From assembly GCA_016213775.1 (NCBI GenBank), contig JACQZR010000096.1, positions 1-64,000 of the forward strand: DNA of 64,000 bases, written 5' to 3'. Positions 17,075 through 25,753 of the stretch are shown here, piece by piece (the first letter of the stretch is position 1; the number at the start of each line of letters is the position of its first letter). The notes under the pieces were generated by a model, which searched no databases, was not told the DNA's origin, and saw nothing but the letters and a program-made list of their open reading frames with translations. This stretch comes from Acidobacteriota bacterium. GTDB taxonomy: Bacteria; Acidobacteriota; Terriglobia; Bryobacterales; Bryobacteraceae. A program made the position numbers and the translations under genes.

Positions 17075-18172
17075 ATGCATCGCCGAGCATTCTCCGCCGC
17101 CCTGCCTGGCGCAGCGCTTTCCTCCGCGGCTATGGCCGCACCCGCGCGTAAAATCCTCGCCGCACTCGTCACCCACGCTGCCGGGCCGCATCTGAGCGCC
17201 TACATCCCGGCACTGGCGGAAACCACCGATATCGAATCACTCGTGCTGTGCGACGAGGGCGGCACCAACGCCGCCGCGGCGAAGAAGGCCTGGGGCGCGC
17301 GGCTTGCCGGAGTCTACGCGTCACCGGCCGAGATGCTAAAGAATGCGAAGCCCGATCTTGCGCTGGTGACCATGGAGGCCGCGCTTGCGCCGCCCGTCAT
17401 TCGGTCGATGCTGGACGCCGGCGCACACGTGCTCGCCGAGAAACCTGCCTGCGTGCGAATGGCGGACTTCGAGCCGCTGGCGGCGAAAGCCCAGTCGCGT
17501 GGCAGGCACCTGATGCTGGCGCTCGCCAACCGCGTCGATCCTTATGTATTGGAGATGAAGCGGCTGGTGCAAAGCGGCCAGATCGGCAAGGTCTACTCCG
17601 TGGAATTGACTATCGTTGCCGATCAGACGCGCCTCACGCGGCCCGCCTATCATCAGACGTGGATCGCGCAGAAGGCACGCGCCGGGGGCGGCCATCTCAT
17701 CTGGCTCGGCATCCACTGGCTCGATCTGGCGATGTACGTCACCAACTCCACCGTGCAGGAAATTGCCGGCTTTAAGGGCAATGTCGGCGGCCAGCCCATC
17801 GACACGGAGGACTCGGCGGTAGCTGCGATGCGCTTTTCCAACGGGGCGTTCGGCACCATCAACTCCGGCTACTACCTCGACCGGAGTTATCATTCGATGC
17901 TGAAGATCTGGGGCAGTGCTGGCTGGGTGGAGATGCGCAAACACGGCGGCCCGGGGCTGGAATGGTATTCCACCAAGGAAGCGGCGCCGCGGGTTCATGC
18001 CGTAAACAAGGAAAAGGAGCCGGCCGGATACACGCCATTTGTGCAAGCAGTAGCGCGGGCGATCGCGAATAACGAACCGCCGCCGCTCACCACCGTCGAT
18101 AGCGTTCGCGCGCTGCGGACTGTGTTTGCGGCCTATCAGGCCGCGGACACAAAGAGGACTGTGGCGGTCTGA
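17075..18172 (+). CDS. Gfo/Idh/MocA-like oxidoreductase with signal peptide
   Basis: A 365-residue protein starting 31 bases after the NtrC-type gene. The first 23 residues (RR at 3-4, then Ala-rich) look like a Tat signal. The fold matches Gfo/Idh/MocA: ADLALVTME-like strand (here PDLALVTMEAAL), LAEKPACVR for the EKP motif, and a C-terminal domain with WLGIHWLDLAMY. The glycine-rich dinucleotide loop is degenerate (LVTHAAGPHLSAY), so cofactor binding is less certain than in the two relatives at 3.6-5.9 kb. Its position suggests co-transcription with the two-component genes. The substrate is unknown. Confidence 0.82.
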   Translation: MHRRAFSAALPGAALSSAAMAAPARKILAALVTHAAGPHLSAYIPALAETTDIESLVLCDEGGTNAAAAKKAWGARLAGVYASPAEMLKNAKPDLALVTMEAALAPPVIRSMLDAGAHVLAEKPACVRMADFEPLAAKAQSRGRHLMLALANRVDPYVLEMKRLVQSGQIGKVYSVELTIVADQTRLTRPAYHQTWIAQKARAGGGHLIWLGIHWLDLAMYVTNSTVQEIAGFKGNVGGQPIDTEDSAVAAMRFSNGAFGTINSGYYLDRSYHSMLKIWGSAGWVEMRKHGGPGLEWYSTKEAAPRVHAVNKEKEPAGYTPFVQAVARAIANNEPPPLTTVDSVRALRTVFAAYQAADTKRTVAV

Positions 18173-18246
18173 TTGCGGCAAGCTCACGAAGGACGAGTGA
18201 CCGGAGACAGGTGGCAATTCGCGAATCCGCCGGATATCATACCCTC

Positions 18247-19044
18247 ATGTGCCTGACCGGATCCGTGGGCCCTAAGGGCAAAACCGACAACCATCGCGAG
18301 GATGTGCGGCTGGTCCAGATGATGCTGAACGGGAATATCGCAAAGTTGATCCCGCTGGCGCCGCTCGTGGAAGACGGCAAGATCGGCGATGGAACGCTTG
18401 GGGCGATTGCCGAGTATCAGAGGCGCGTGCTTCGAATGGCCTCGCCGTCCAACAAGGTTGAGCCCGGCAGTCCGACGTGGAAGGCGTTGAAGGATGGACT
18501 GGGGCAGGGTCTGACGCGTGAGAAGTTCCGCATCATCATGTATCCGGCTTCGGCGCAGTTGATTGACCGTTTCTTTTCGCATTTTGCGGCGGCACTCACG
18601 GCGAACAGCATCAACACAGCATTGCGCCAGGCGCATTTTCTCGGGCAGCTTGGACATGAGAGCGGGAACCTGCGCTACACCGAGGAGATCGCCAGCGGCA
18701 GCGATTATGAGGGACGCGTCGATCTCGGCAATACGCAGAAGGGTGACGGTGTGCGGTTCAAGGGACGCGGGCTGATTCAGATCACCGGACGTTCGAATTA
18801 CGCCGCGTATGGGAAGGTTCGCGGCAAGGACTACATCACTGAACCGAACAACAAGATCCTGGCAACCGACCCGGCAGTGGCCGTGGATTGTTCGGGGTGG
18901 TATTGGTCCGACCGCGGAATTAATGCGGTGGCCGACCGCGACGATATCAAGGCTGTCACCAAGATCATCAACGGCGGGACCAACGGACTGGAGGACCGCA
19001 CACAAAGGACAAAGCGAGCCAAATGCATTTTGTTGCCGGGTTGA
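18247..19044 (+). CDS. GH19 family peptidoglycan hydrolase/chitinase with peptidoglycan-binding domain
   Basis: A 265-residue protein. Residues 1-85 resemble a peptidoglycan-binding domain (SVG, then EDVRLVQMMLN and GKIGDGTLGAIAEYQ). Residues about 95-255 are a GH19 lysozyme-like domain with E138 in LGHESGNL as candidate general acid, E146/E147 nearby, and FKGRGLIQITGRSNY (171-185). It would cleave the glycan strands of peptidoglycan or chitin. No signal peptide is visible, so another export route or cell lysis is needed. I chose ATG 18247 because the binding domain begins there; a GTG at 18211 is possible. The next gene, a lipoprotein, overlaps it by 22 bases. This order matches the Xanthomonas effector/immunity pair XAC2609/XAC2610. 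Confidence 0.88.
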   Translation: MCLTGSVGPKGKTDNHREDVRLVQMMLNGNIAKLIPLAPLVEDGKIGDGTLGAIAEYQRRVLRMASPSNKVEPGSPTWKALKDGLGQGLTREKFRIIMYPASAQLIDRFFSHFAAALTANSINTALRQAHFLGQLGHESGNLRYTEEIASGSDYEGRVDLGNTQKGDGVRFKGRGLIQITGRSNYAAYGKVRGKDYITEPNNKILATDPAVAVDCSGWYWSDRGINAVADRDDIKAVTKIINGGTNGLEDRTQRTKRAKCILLPG

Positions 19045-19682
19045 CCTTCATTGCATTGTTGATGAGCGCGTGTTCTCAACCGCAGCCGGCGGTGAAGGCG
19101 ACGGTTGTAACCGATCCCGCGTTTGTGGAAGATTGCCAGCCTTGCGAGATCCGGGTGTCTGAGCAGGCCGGCGTGTATTCGTTCCGGTTCCAGTTGGGGG
19201 CGGCGGAGGCTGGGCGGACAGTGCGCTCCATCGCTGTGAGTGCGCCTGGGGTGATCCAGACCCTCGATGTGAAGGACATGCTGCCGGTGGCTGCGGGTCC
19301 GAAGATATTCTTCGGGGCGCCGGACATCAATTTCGATGGGTTGCGCGATTTGATGATCATGACCAGCCAGGGTACGGCCAACGCGAATGCAATGTACTGG
19401 CTGTTTGATGCGGCTTCGAAGAAGTTTCAGTTGTTGGGTGAGTATCCGGTGTTCACCATCGATTCGGGAACGAGGCATTTGCGTACCTACGAGCGCGGTG
19501 GCGCTGGTGGGATGATCTACGAGGCGCGGCAGTATGCCTTTGTGGATGGGAAGCTGGCGGTAACACGGGTGGAGAAGCAGGAGGCTGTGGAGGGGGCAGA
19601 GGAGTTTCGCAAGACGGTGGAGGAATTGCGCGAGGGGAAGATGGTGACGGTGGAGAAGAAGACGGTCCGTCCGCCGCGGTGA
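19023..19682 (+). CDS. Lipoprotein resembling XAC2610-type lysozyme inhibitor/immunity protein
   Basis: A 219-residue protein with a lipoprotein signal ending M14-S-A-C17. The mature part is predicted mainly beta. It contains a calcium-loop pattern D101-x-N-x-D-G-x-x-D109 (APDINFDGLRDL), followed by AMYWLFDAASKKFQLL and a later GKLAV strand. This spacing is what I know from XAC2610-related proteins, which inhibit the GH19 effector XAC2609 in Xanthomonas. Residues after about 180 are charged and helical. It overlaps the GH19 gene by 22 bases, so the two are co-translated. A periplasmic inhibitor protecting the producer is the best reading. An FG-GAP-like unrelated lipoprotein is the alternative. 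Confidence 0.72.
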   Translation: MHFVAGLTFIALLMSACSQPQPAVKATVVTDPAFVEDCQPCEIRVSEQAGVYSFRFQLGAAEAGRTVRSIAVSAPGVIQTLDVKDMLPVAAGPKIFFGAPDINFDGLRDLMIMTSQGTANANAMYWLFDAASKKFQLLGEYPVFTIDSGTRHLRTYERGGAGGMIYEARQYAFVDGKLAVTRVEKQEAVEGAEEFRKTVEELREGKMVTVEKKTVRPPR

Positions 19683-19683
19683 G

Positions 19684-20172
19684 TCACAGGAGGCGCAGCC
19701 CGCGCTCTAAATCAAGCAGACGTTGTTTGATGTCGAGGCCGCCGCCGAAGCCTGTCAGTTTGCCGCCGGCGCCGATGACACGATGACAAGGAATGATGAT
19801 CGCGATCGGGTTTGCGCCGTTGGCCAGTCCGACGGCCCGCGACGCGTTGGGGCGGTCGAGGCGCCTGGCGAGTTGGCCATAGCTGGTGGTCTCACCGTAA
19901 GGAATGCGCTGCAGGGCGTTCCACACTGTCAGTTGGAACGGCGTCCCCAGTGGCGCGAGGGGCAAATCGAAATCCCTCAGTTCGCCGGCGAAGTACTTTT
20001 GCAGTTGCTCGATCGTGGCGCGAAACGGCGAAGTATCCTCTATCCAGTCAGGCTCCGGATCGCGCGCGCGGCAACCCATGGTGAAGCTGAGCATGCGCAG
20101 ATGGTGAGCGGCGCCGCTCAGCAGCAACCGGCCGACGGGGGATGCGAGATGGGTATAGTAGACGCGCTCCAC
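19684..20172 (-). CDS. ogt: Methylated-DNA--protein-cysteine S-methyltransferase
   Basis: A 162-residue suicide DNA repair protein that removes methyl groups from O6-methylguanine. The acceptor cysteine is C129 in IIPCHRVIGAGG. The helix-turn-helix region PYGETTSYGQLARRL and the Asn hinge residue in GLANGANP are present, and the substrate loop ends in GFGGGLDIKQRLL. There is no Ada-type N-terminal metal domain, so this is Ogt/MGMT size. It converges on the lipoprotein gene with one base between the stop codons. It is divergent from the zincin-like gene 30 bases away. Confidence 0.95.
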   Translation of the reverse strand: MERVYYTHLASPVGRLLLSGAAHHLRMLSFTMGCRARDPEPDWIEDTSPFRATIEQLQKYFAGELRDFDLPLAPLGTPFQLTVWNALQRIPYGETTSYGQLARRLDRPNASRAVGLANGANPIAIIIPCHRVIGAGGKLTGFGGGLDIKQRLLDLERGLRLL

Positions 20173-20202
20173 GTTTCCAGCTTACCTTGGGAGTGAAGTT
20201 CT

Positions 20203-20946
20203 GTGAATGACGCACTCGATCAATGGAAGCGGGAGATCGAACGGTTGTCCAGCGGTCCGGTTGTGATCGTTCCGGTGGAAACAGACGCGGTGCGGAATGT
20301 TTTAAACATCCCGCCGGTATTCGCGGGACGCGCGGTGATGGTACAACTCCTTTCGGCGGAAGCGTTCGTTTCGCAACTGGTGCGCGCGCATGCGCTAAAC
20401 GTCAATGTTGACGGCCCTCTGGGCGTCTTCCACTTCGTCATCCTGAACCGCCGCCGCGCCGCCGATTGGGAAGGAATGGAAGACTCGTTGATCGCTCATG
20501 AGTTCGGTCACATCTGGCTGAATGTAACAGGGTACCGATCGTTGGAGGCTGGTACGGACGCGCGGCAGGCATGCCTCGCCACGCACGCGAGCGATGTGAT
20601 TCAACACATCCTCATCCGGGAAGAGGCGCAGCGCCGCGGGCTGGATACGATGCGATTCTGGCTGCGTGTGCATACCGCCGCACTGGTCAACGAGAGAACG
20701 CCGGCCGCCACAACCGGCCGTTGTGAGCAATGGCAGGCGTTTGCGGAATGGATGGACGCCATGCTCGGCGCGCCCAGGTGGGATCTCCTCGACAAATACG
20801 AAAGGAGCATGACTGCCAGATACCCCGCGCTGCGTGCGCTGGTAACCAGCACTCGTGACTGGCTGGCCACGATCGACCTGTGGGATCGCTCCGTTTACGA
20901 ACACGCGTTGCACCGGTTAACTTCGGACATGTTGACAATCCGGTAA
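20203..20946 (+). CDS. Unknown zincin-like protein (HEFGH motif)
   Basis: A 247-residue protein of no family I recognise. It contains H99-E-F-G-H103 in LIAHEFGHIWL, the zinc-metallopeptidase consensus HExxH, in a helix after a beta-rich first third. The rest is helical and Trp/Arg-rich. No signal peptide or TM segment is visible, so it appears cytoplasmic. The start is GTG 20203 with GGGAG 8 bases before it. It is divergent from ogt, and the TonB-dependent receptor gene follows after 59 bases. It could be a minimal peptidase or a zincin-fold protein without activity; a third metal ligand is not obvious. Confidence 0.75.
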   Translation: MNDALDQWKREIERLSSGPVVIVPVETDAVRNVLNIPPVFAGRAVMVQLLSAEAFVSQLVRAHALNVNVDGPLGVFHFVILNRRRAADWEGMEDSLIAHEFGHIWLNVTGYRSLEAGTDARQACLATHASDVIQHILIREEAQRRGLDTMRFWLRVHTAALVNERTPAATTGRCEQWQAFAEWMDAMLGAPRWDLLDKYERSMTARYPALRALVTSTRDWLATIDLWDRSVYEHALHRLTSDMLTIR

Positions 20947-21005
20947 CGACATTCGATCCTGGGAGCAAGGGTTTCCACGTTCGAGTCCAATTTCGTGGTG
21001 GGGTT

Positions 21006-24000
21006 ATGCTTCGACGTAGTTTACGTTCCGGGGTCCTGGTGCGCGCGTTGTCTGTCGCGTGCCTGCTTATTATCGGTTCCTTATCAGCATGGGCGCAGAA
21101 TGCCGCGATCGTCGGCACCATACGCGATGCGCAAGGCGGGGTCGTGCCAGGCGCGAGCGTCACGCTGGTGAACACGCAAACCAAACTGACGCGCATGGTT
21201 ACGACCGATGCGGACGGCAGCTACGAGTTTCCAGTACTGCTACCGGGGACTTACTCAGTAACCGTAGAACAACCAGGGTTTAAGAAATGGACGCGCAGCG
21301 AAGTTGTACTGGCAGTGGAGCAGCGCGGGCGCGTGGATGTGGCGTTGGAAGTTGGCGACGCTTCGGCCGTCGTTACAGTTGAAGCGAACCCGAGCGGGGT
21401 GATGACCGAATCGAGCAGTGTCGGCGAGGTGATCGAGACGAAGAAGATCGTCGAGATTCCGCTCAACGGGCGGTTTTTCCTGGACCTCGCACTGCTGACG
21501 CCGGGCACGGTGGTGCCGTCCACCAACAACCGCACGTTTCTCGCCTCGCCCAGCGGCATCGGCTCTTCGGGGATCAATGCCTCGGGTGCCCGCGAGGACT
21601 CCACGAATTATCTCTTCGACGGGATCAACCTGTCGGACATGGTGCAGAACCAGATCACGTTCCAGCCGAATATCGACATGATCATGGAGTTCAAGGTGCA
21701 GACCAACGCGTTCTCAGCCGAGTATGGGCGCAACGCGGGCATCATCATCAATGCTGTTTCAAAGGCCGGCGGCAACCGCCTACACGGGTCAGCGTACGAG
21801 TTTGTGCGCAATGAAGTCTTTGACGCGAAGAACTACTTTGACCGCGGCGATGTGAAGATTCCGCCGTTCAAGCGCAACATATTCGGCTACTCGCTGGGCG
21901 GACCGGTGCGGCGCAACAAAACGTTTTTCTTCACGAGCTACGAAGGCAGGCGCGGAAGAGAGTCAGTGAGCTTGCGGACAGCGGTGCCGAGCGAAGCGCA
22001 GCGGGCATCGGTGACCAACCCCGTGATCCGGCGGTTGCTGACGCTGGTCCCACCCGCGGGCCCGGACGGATTCTTTACGGGTTCAGCGCCGAAGAAGCGG
22101 ACCTTGAATCAGTTCACCGGACGCGTGGACCACTCCATCAACAGCCGCAACTTCATTTACGGGACGTTCATCTCCAACCGCGATGAGCGGACCGAGCCGA
22201 ATCTGCAGGGCGGCAACCTTCCCGGCGCGGGCGATTTCCGGCCGGCAAAGCGGTACTTCTTCTCGACGACTTACACCAGCCTGATTGCCCCGAACATCAC
22301 AAACGAGTTGCGCGCGGGACTCAACCGCGTTCGCATCGATTTCGTTCAGGACGTGACACAGAACCCGACGGAGTTCGGCATCAATTCCGGATCGGCGGTA
22401 CTGCCTCGATTCGCAATCGGCGGCGGGATGGCGTTCGGCGGGGTTCCCGGATTCCCGCAAGGCCGCGGCGACACCACCTTCCAATACAACGACAATCTGA
22501 CCTGGGTGCGCGGCAAACACTCTTTGAAGATGGGCGCGGAGTTCCGGCGTTTCCGCAACAACAATTTCAACGGCGGCACCGGCGGTACGATCAACTTCCC
22601 CACGCTCGGCGATTTTCTCAACGGTGTTGCCAGTTCGACAACGCAGTTGAAGGTGGCGGCGAGCCCGGCACTGAGGGTGAACGCACTGAACCTGTTCGCG
22701 CAGGACGACTTCAAGGTGAGCGCCAGGCTGACACTGAATTACGGGGTGCGTTGGGAGTACAACGGCGTGCCATCGGAAAAGTACAACCGCCTGTCGGTGT
22801 TTGACTACAGCCAACGCAAGCTGATCCCCGTGGGAACGTCAGGAGTAGACAAGCCTTACGAGAGCCAGTTCACCAACTTCGGCCCGCGCTTTGGTTTTAG
22901 TTTCGATCCAACCGGCAAGGGGAAGACGGCGATTCGTGGCGGTGTTGGGCTGTACTACGATCAGCCGGTTACCAACATGGTTACGGCGCTGGGGAGCAAT
23001 CCTCCGTTCTCCAGTGCGGTGACGTTCGCGAGCACTCCGCAAGTACCGATCGCATTCGATCTCACCTCGCCGTTCAGCCTGCCCGGCGGTGGTCCGGCGA
23101 TCTTCAACGCGAATGCAGTGGATTCGAAGCTGAAGAGCGGTCGCGTGCTGCAGTACAACTTTAATGTGCAGCGCGAGTGGCTGGGCACTGTTTTTCAAGC
23201 GTCCTATGTCGGTTCGCAGGGCCGGCGTCTGCGTCTGCTGCGGGACACCAACCAGGGGATCAACAGCGTGCGCCCCATCAGCGGTTGGGGCGTGATCAAC
23301 ATCAACGAATCGAGTTCGCGCTCGAACTACAATTCCATGTGGCTGAGCGCGAACCGGCGCTTCTCCAAGGGCCTTACATTCACAACGTCGTATACACTGT
23401 CGAAGTCAATTGACTTGAACTCGGTGGGGAGTTCCAATCCACAGGTGCAGAATGCGTACAACCTGGCGGCCGAGCGCGCGGTGTCCGATTTCGACGCGCG
23501 GCATCGTTACGTCGCAAGCCTGGTGTATCAGCTTCCTTTCCATGCGCCGGGCGGCTGGTCGCGACTGGCATCGGGCTGGAGCGTGGCGCCGATCGTGAAC
23601 GTGCAGTCGGGGAGCCCGTTCTCGCCGATCCTGTCGACGCTGAACTCGGGGAGCCTGCTGGCGTTTGACAGGCCGGATTACGTGTCCGGCCAGAGTCTAT
23701 ATCCGTCTTCCCAGAGCGCCTCTCTGTGGATCAACCGTGCCGCCTTCGTCGCCAACCAGCGAGGGAGTTTCGGCAACGCGGGACGCAACATTCTCCGGGC
23801 GCCTGGCTTTGCGGACGTTGATTTCTCGGTGGCCAAGAACACGACGATCAAGGAAGGCTATCAGTTGCAGTTCCGGGCCGAGGTGTTCAATTTGTTCAAT
23901 CACCCGAATCTGGGACAGCCTATCAACACGGTGAATAACGCGCAGTTTGGCGTGATCACGGCAACGCGGACAGTGCGCGGCGATCTCGGTTCTTCGCGGC

Positions 24001-24032
24001 AGATTCAGTTGGGCCTCAAGTTCGTGTTCTAG
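21006..24032 (+). CDS. TonB-dependent receptor, Oar-like, with carboxypeptidase-regulatory domain
   Basis: A 1008-residue outer-membrane protein. A signal peptide (cleavage near AWAQ, about residue 30) leads to a carboxypeptidase-regulatory-like beta sandwich (about 33-115, GTIRDAQGGVVPGASVTL). The plug domain (about 130-240) contains IPLNGRFFLDLALLTPG and ARED...YLFDGINLSD. The rest is a 22-strand-type barrel ending LGLKFVF, with the C-terminal Phe expected for barrel insertion. This Oar/Cna-B-type architecture is characteristic of Acidobacteriota. The ATG at 21006 is chosen because the signal peptide begins there. The ligand is unknown; no SusD homologue is adjacent. Confidence 0.93.
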   Translation: MLRRSLRSGVLVRALSVACLLIIGSLSAWAQNAAIVGTIRDAQGGVVPGASVTLVNTQTKLTRMVTTDADGSYEFPVLLPGTYSVTVEQPGFKKWTRSEVVLAVEQRGRVDVALEVGDASAVVTVEANPSGVMTESSSVGEVIETKKIVEIPLNGRFFLDLALLTPGTVVPSTNNRTFLASPSGIGSSGINASGAREDSTNYLFDGINLSDMVQNQITFQPNIDMIMEFKVQTNAFSAEYGRNAGIIINAVSKAGGNRLHGSAYEFVRNEVFDAKNYFDRGDVKIPPFKRNIFGYSLGGPVRRNKTFFFTSYEGRRGRESVSLRTAVPSEAQRASVTNPVIRRLLTLVPPAGPDGFFTGSAPKKRTLNQFTGRVDHSINSRNFIYGTFISNRDERTEPNLQGGNLPGAGDFRPAKRYFFSTTYTSLIAPNITNELRAGLNRVRIDFVQDVTQNPTEFGINSGSAVLPRFAIGGGMAFGGVPGFPQGRGDTTFQYNDNLTWVRGKHSLKMGAEFRRFRNNNFNGGTGGTINFPTLGDFLNGVASSTTQLKVAASPALRVNALNLFAQDDFKVSARLTLNYGVRWEYNGVPSEKYNRLSVFDYSQRKLIPVGTSGVDKPYESQFTNFGPRFGFSFDPTGKGKTAIRGGVGLYYDQPVTNMVTALGSNPPFSSAVTFASTPQVPIAFDLTSPFSLPGGGPAIFNANAVDSKLKSGRVLQYNFNVQREWLGTVFQASYVGSQGRRLRLLRDTNQGINSVRPISGWGVININESSSRSNYNSMWLSANRRFSKGLTFTTSYTLSKSIDLNSVGSSNPQVQNAYNLAAERAVSDFDARHRYVASLVYQLPFHAPGGWSRLASGWSVAPIVNVQSGSPFSPILSTLNSGSLLAFDRPDYVSGQSLYPSSQSASLWINRAAFVANQRGSFGNAGRNILRAPGFADVDFSVAKNTTIKEGYQLQFRAEVFNLFNHPNLGQPINTVNNAQFGVITATRTVRGDLGSSRQIQLGLKFVF

Positions 24033-24082
24033 GTTTGAGAGCCGGCTGGTGCTCCGCGGATGGGTGCGTTAGGCCAGCCGAG

Positions 24083-24210
24083 GCGGAACTAAAGTTCCGC
24101 GGGCCGCGCAATAGCGCGGCTTGGCTGGCCTGGAAAGGCCAGCCGCGGCCAGGATTGGCCGCCCCACAGACGGCGGAATGTCCAACTCCAGGGCGGAACT
24201 AAAGTTCCGC
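24083..24210. repeat. REP-like cluster of palindromes between converging genes
   Basis: Four perfect inverted repeats lie within 128 bases. GCGGAACT-AA-AGTTCCGC occurs twice (24083-24100 and 24193-24210). Between them are GCCGCGC-AATA-GCGCGGC (24103-24120) and GGCTGGCC-N6-GGCCAGCC (24123-24144). An extra GGCCAGCC lies at 24072-24079. The cluster fills the gap between the convergent TonB receptor and glnA genes. It may act as a bidirectional terminator or as a mobile palindromic unit. Confidence 0.75.
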
Positions 24211-24217
24211 GAGCGTG

Positions 24218-25627
24218 CTAGATGTCGTAGTAGAGGGCAAACTCGTAAGGATGCGGGCGTAGGCGGACGGCGTCTGCTTCATTCTTTCGCTTGTAGGCAA
24301 TAAATGTCTCAATCAGTTCTTCAGTGAAGACATCGCCTTTGAGCAGGAACTCGTGATCCTCTTCCAGGCAGGTCAACGCTTCGTCGAGCGAGGCCGGCAT
24401 CGACGGCACGCTTTGCATCTCTTCTGGCGAGAGGTCATAGATATCCTTATCCAGGGGTTCACCGGGATCGATTTTGTTGAGTACGCCATCGATGCCCGCA
24501 AGCAGCATCGCCGCGAACGCCATGTATGGATTGCACGATGGATCGGGCGGACGGAACTCGGCGCGTTTGGCTTTCGGGCTGGCGGAATACATGGGGATGC
24601 GAACGGCAGCCGAGCGGTTGCGCCGTGAGTATGCCAGATTCACAGGCGCCTCATAGCCGGGCACCAGCCGCTTGTAGCTGTTGGTGGTGGGCGCGATGAT
24701 GGCCGACAGGGCGCGGGCATGCTTCAACAGCCCGCCGATGTACCACAGCGCCATCTGGCTCAAGCCCGCATAGCCGTCGCCGCCAAACAGCGGCTTGCCG
24801 TCCTTCCACAGACTCTGATGAGTGTGCATACCGCTGCCGTTGTCGCCAAAGAGCGGCTTCGGCATAAAGGTGACCGTCTTGCCGGACTGGTTGGCGACAT
24901 TGCGGATGACGTACTTGTAGGTCATCATGTTGTCGGCCGATTTCACCAGGGTGTTGAAGCGCTGGTCGATTTCGCACTGGCCGCCGGTGGCCACTTCATG
25001 GTGATGGCATTCAATGACGAGCCCGCACTTCTGCATCACTTCCACCATCTCGGCGCGCAGCTCCATGTAGTGATCTGTCGGCGGGACGGGGAAGTATCCT
25101 TCTTTGTAGCGCGGGCGGTAGCCGAGGTTGTTGTCGCGGCGGCCGGAATTCCAGCGGCCCTCCTCGGCGTCGATGAAATAGAAACCGGAATGCTGCGTTT
25201 GATCAAAGCTGATGTTGTCGAAGATGAAGAATTCGGCTTCCGCTCCGAAATAGGCAGTGTCGGCGAGGTTGGTGCTCTTGAGGTAATTCTCGGCTTTGAC
25301 GGCGATCCAGCGCGGGTCGCGTTCGTAATGCTGGCGCGTGATGGGGTCGATCACCGTGCCGGTCATCACCAAAGTCGGGATCTCAAAGAAGGGATCGATC
25401 AACGCCGTAGTGGGATCGGGGATGAGAAGCATGTCGCTCTCGTTGATGGCAGCCCATCCGCGGATGCTGGATCCGTCGATTCCAAAACCTTCTTCAAAGC
25501 TGTCCTCGGACAGTTCCGAGATGGGGTAGGAGATGTGCTGCTGCAAGCCAGGCAAATCCGTGAAGCGCAGGTCAAGCTGTTTGCACTCGTGCTTCCGGGC
25601 AAATTCGAGAACTTCTTTCGGGGTCAT
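24218..25627 (-). CDS. glnA: Glutamine synthetase, type I
   Basis: A 469-residue dodecameric GSI enzyme that condenses glutamate and ammonia with ATP, the central nitrogen-assimilation step in the cytoplasm. Diagnostic segments are [17 protein letters not shown], the ATP/metal region [12 protein letters not shown], the loop [17 protein letters not shown] and RIP. The adenylylation tyrosine is present at Y397 (DIYDLSPEE), the same number as in E. coli, so control by adenylyltransferase is likely. The gene is monocistronic, with AAGGAGGAG before the ATG and a sigma-70-like promoter at 25691-25720. No sigma-54 consensus is seen upstream. Confidence 0.98.
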   Translation of the reverse strand: MTPKEVLEFARKHECKQLDLRFTDLPGLQQHISYPISELSEDSFEEGFGIDGSSIRGWAAINESDMLLIPDPTTALIDPFFEIPTLVMTGTVIDPITRQHYERDPRWIAVKAENYLKSTNLADTAYFGAEAEFFIFDNISFDQTQHSGFYFIDAEEGRWNSGRRDNNLGYRPRYKEGYFPVPPTDHYMELRAEMVEVMQKCGLVIECHHHEVATGGQCEIDQRFNTLVKSADNMMTYKYVIRNVANQSGKTVTFMPKPLFGDNGSGMHTHQSLWKDGKPLFGGDGYAGLSQMALWYIGGLLKHARALSAIIAPTTNSYKRLVPGYEAPVNLAYSRRNRSAAVRIPMYSASPKAKRAEFRPPDPSCNPYMAFAAMLLAGIDGVLNKIDPGEPLDKDIYDLSPEEMQSVPSMPASLDEALTCLEEDHEFLLKGDVFTEELIETFIAYKRKNEADAVRLRPHPYEFALYYDI

Positions 25628-25690
25628 CTACTCGCTCCTCCTTGCCAAGAGCTCGGTGCGCGCGAGCTTCCGGCGGTATCTGACAGCCTG

Positions 25691-25720
25691 ATCGTAGCCG
25701 AGCCTGAAATACGGCGTCAA
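25691..25720 (-). promoter_or_regulatory. Probable glnA promoter
   Basis: On the minus strand TTGACG (25715-25720) is separated by 18 bases from TACGAT (25691-25696). They match five of six and four of six consensus positions for a housekeeping promoter. A transcript start near 25684 would leave a leader of about 57 bases before glnA, containing a strong ribosome-binding site. Confidence 0.5.
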
Positions 25721-25753
25721 ATAGAAAAGTTTGATCGGACCGATTGATTGGCT

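Noticed and set aside
24083-24210. CRISPR array
   Set aside because: Only two identical units, different intervening hairpins, no regular spacing and no cas genes.
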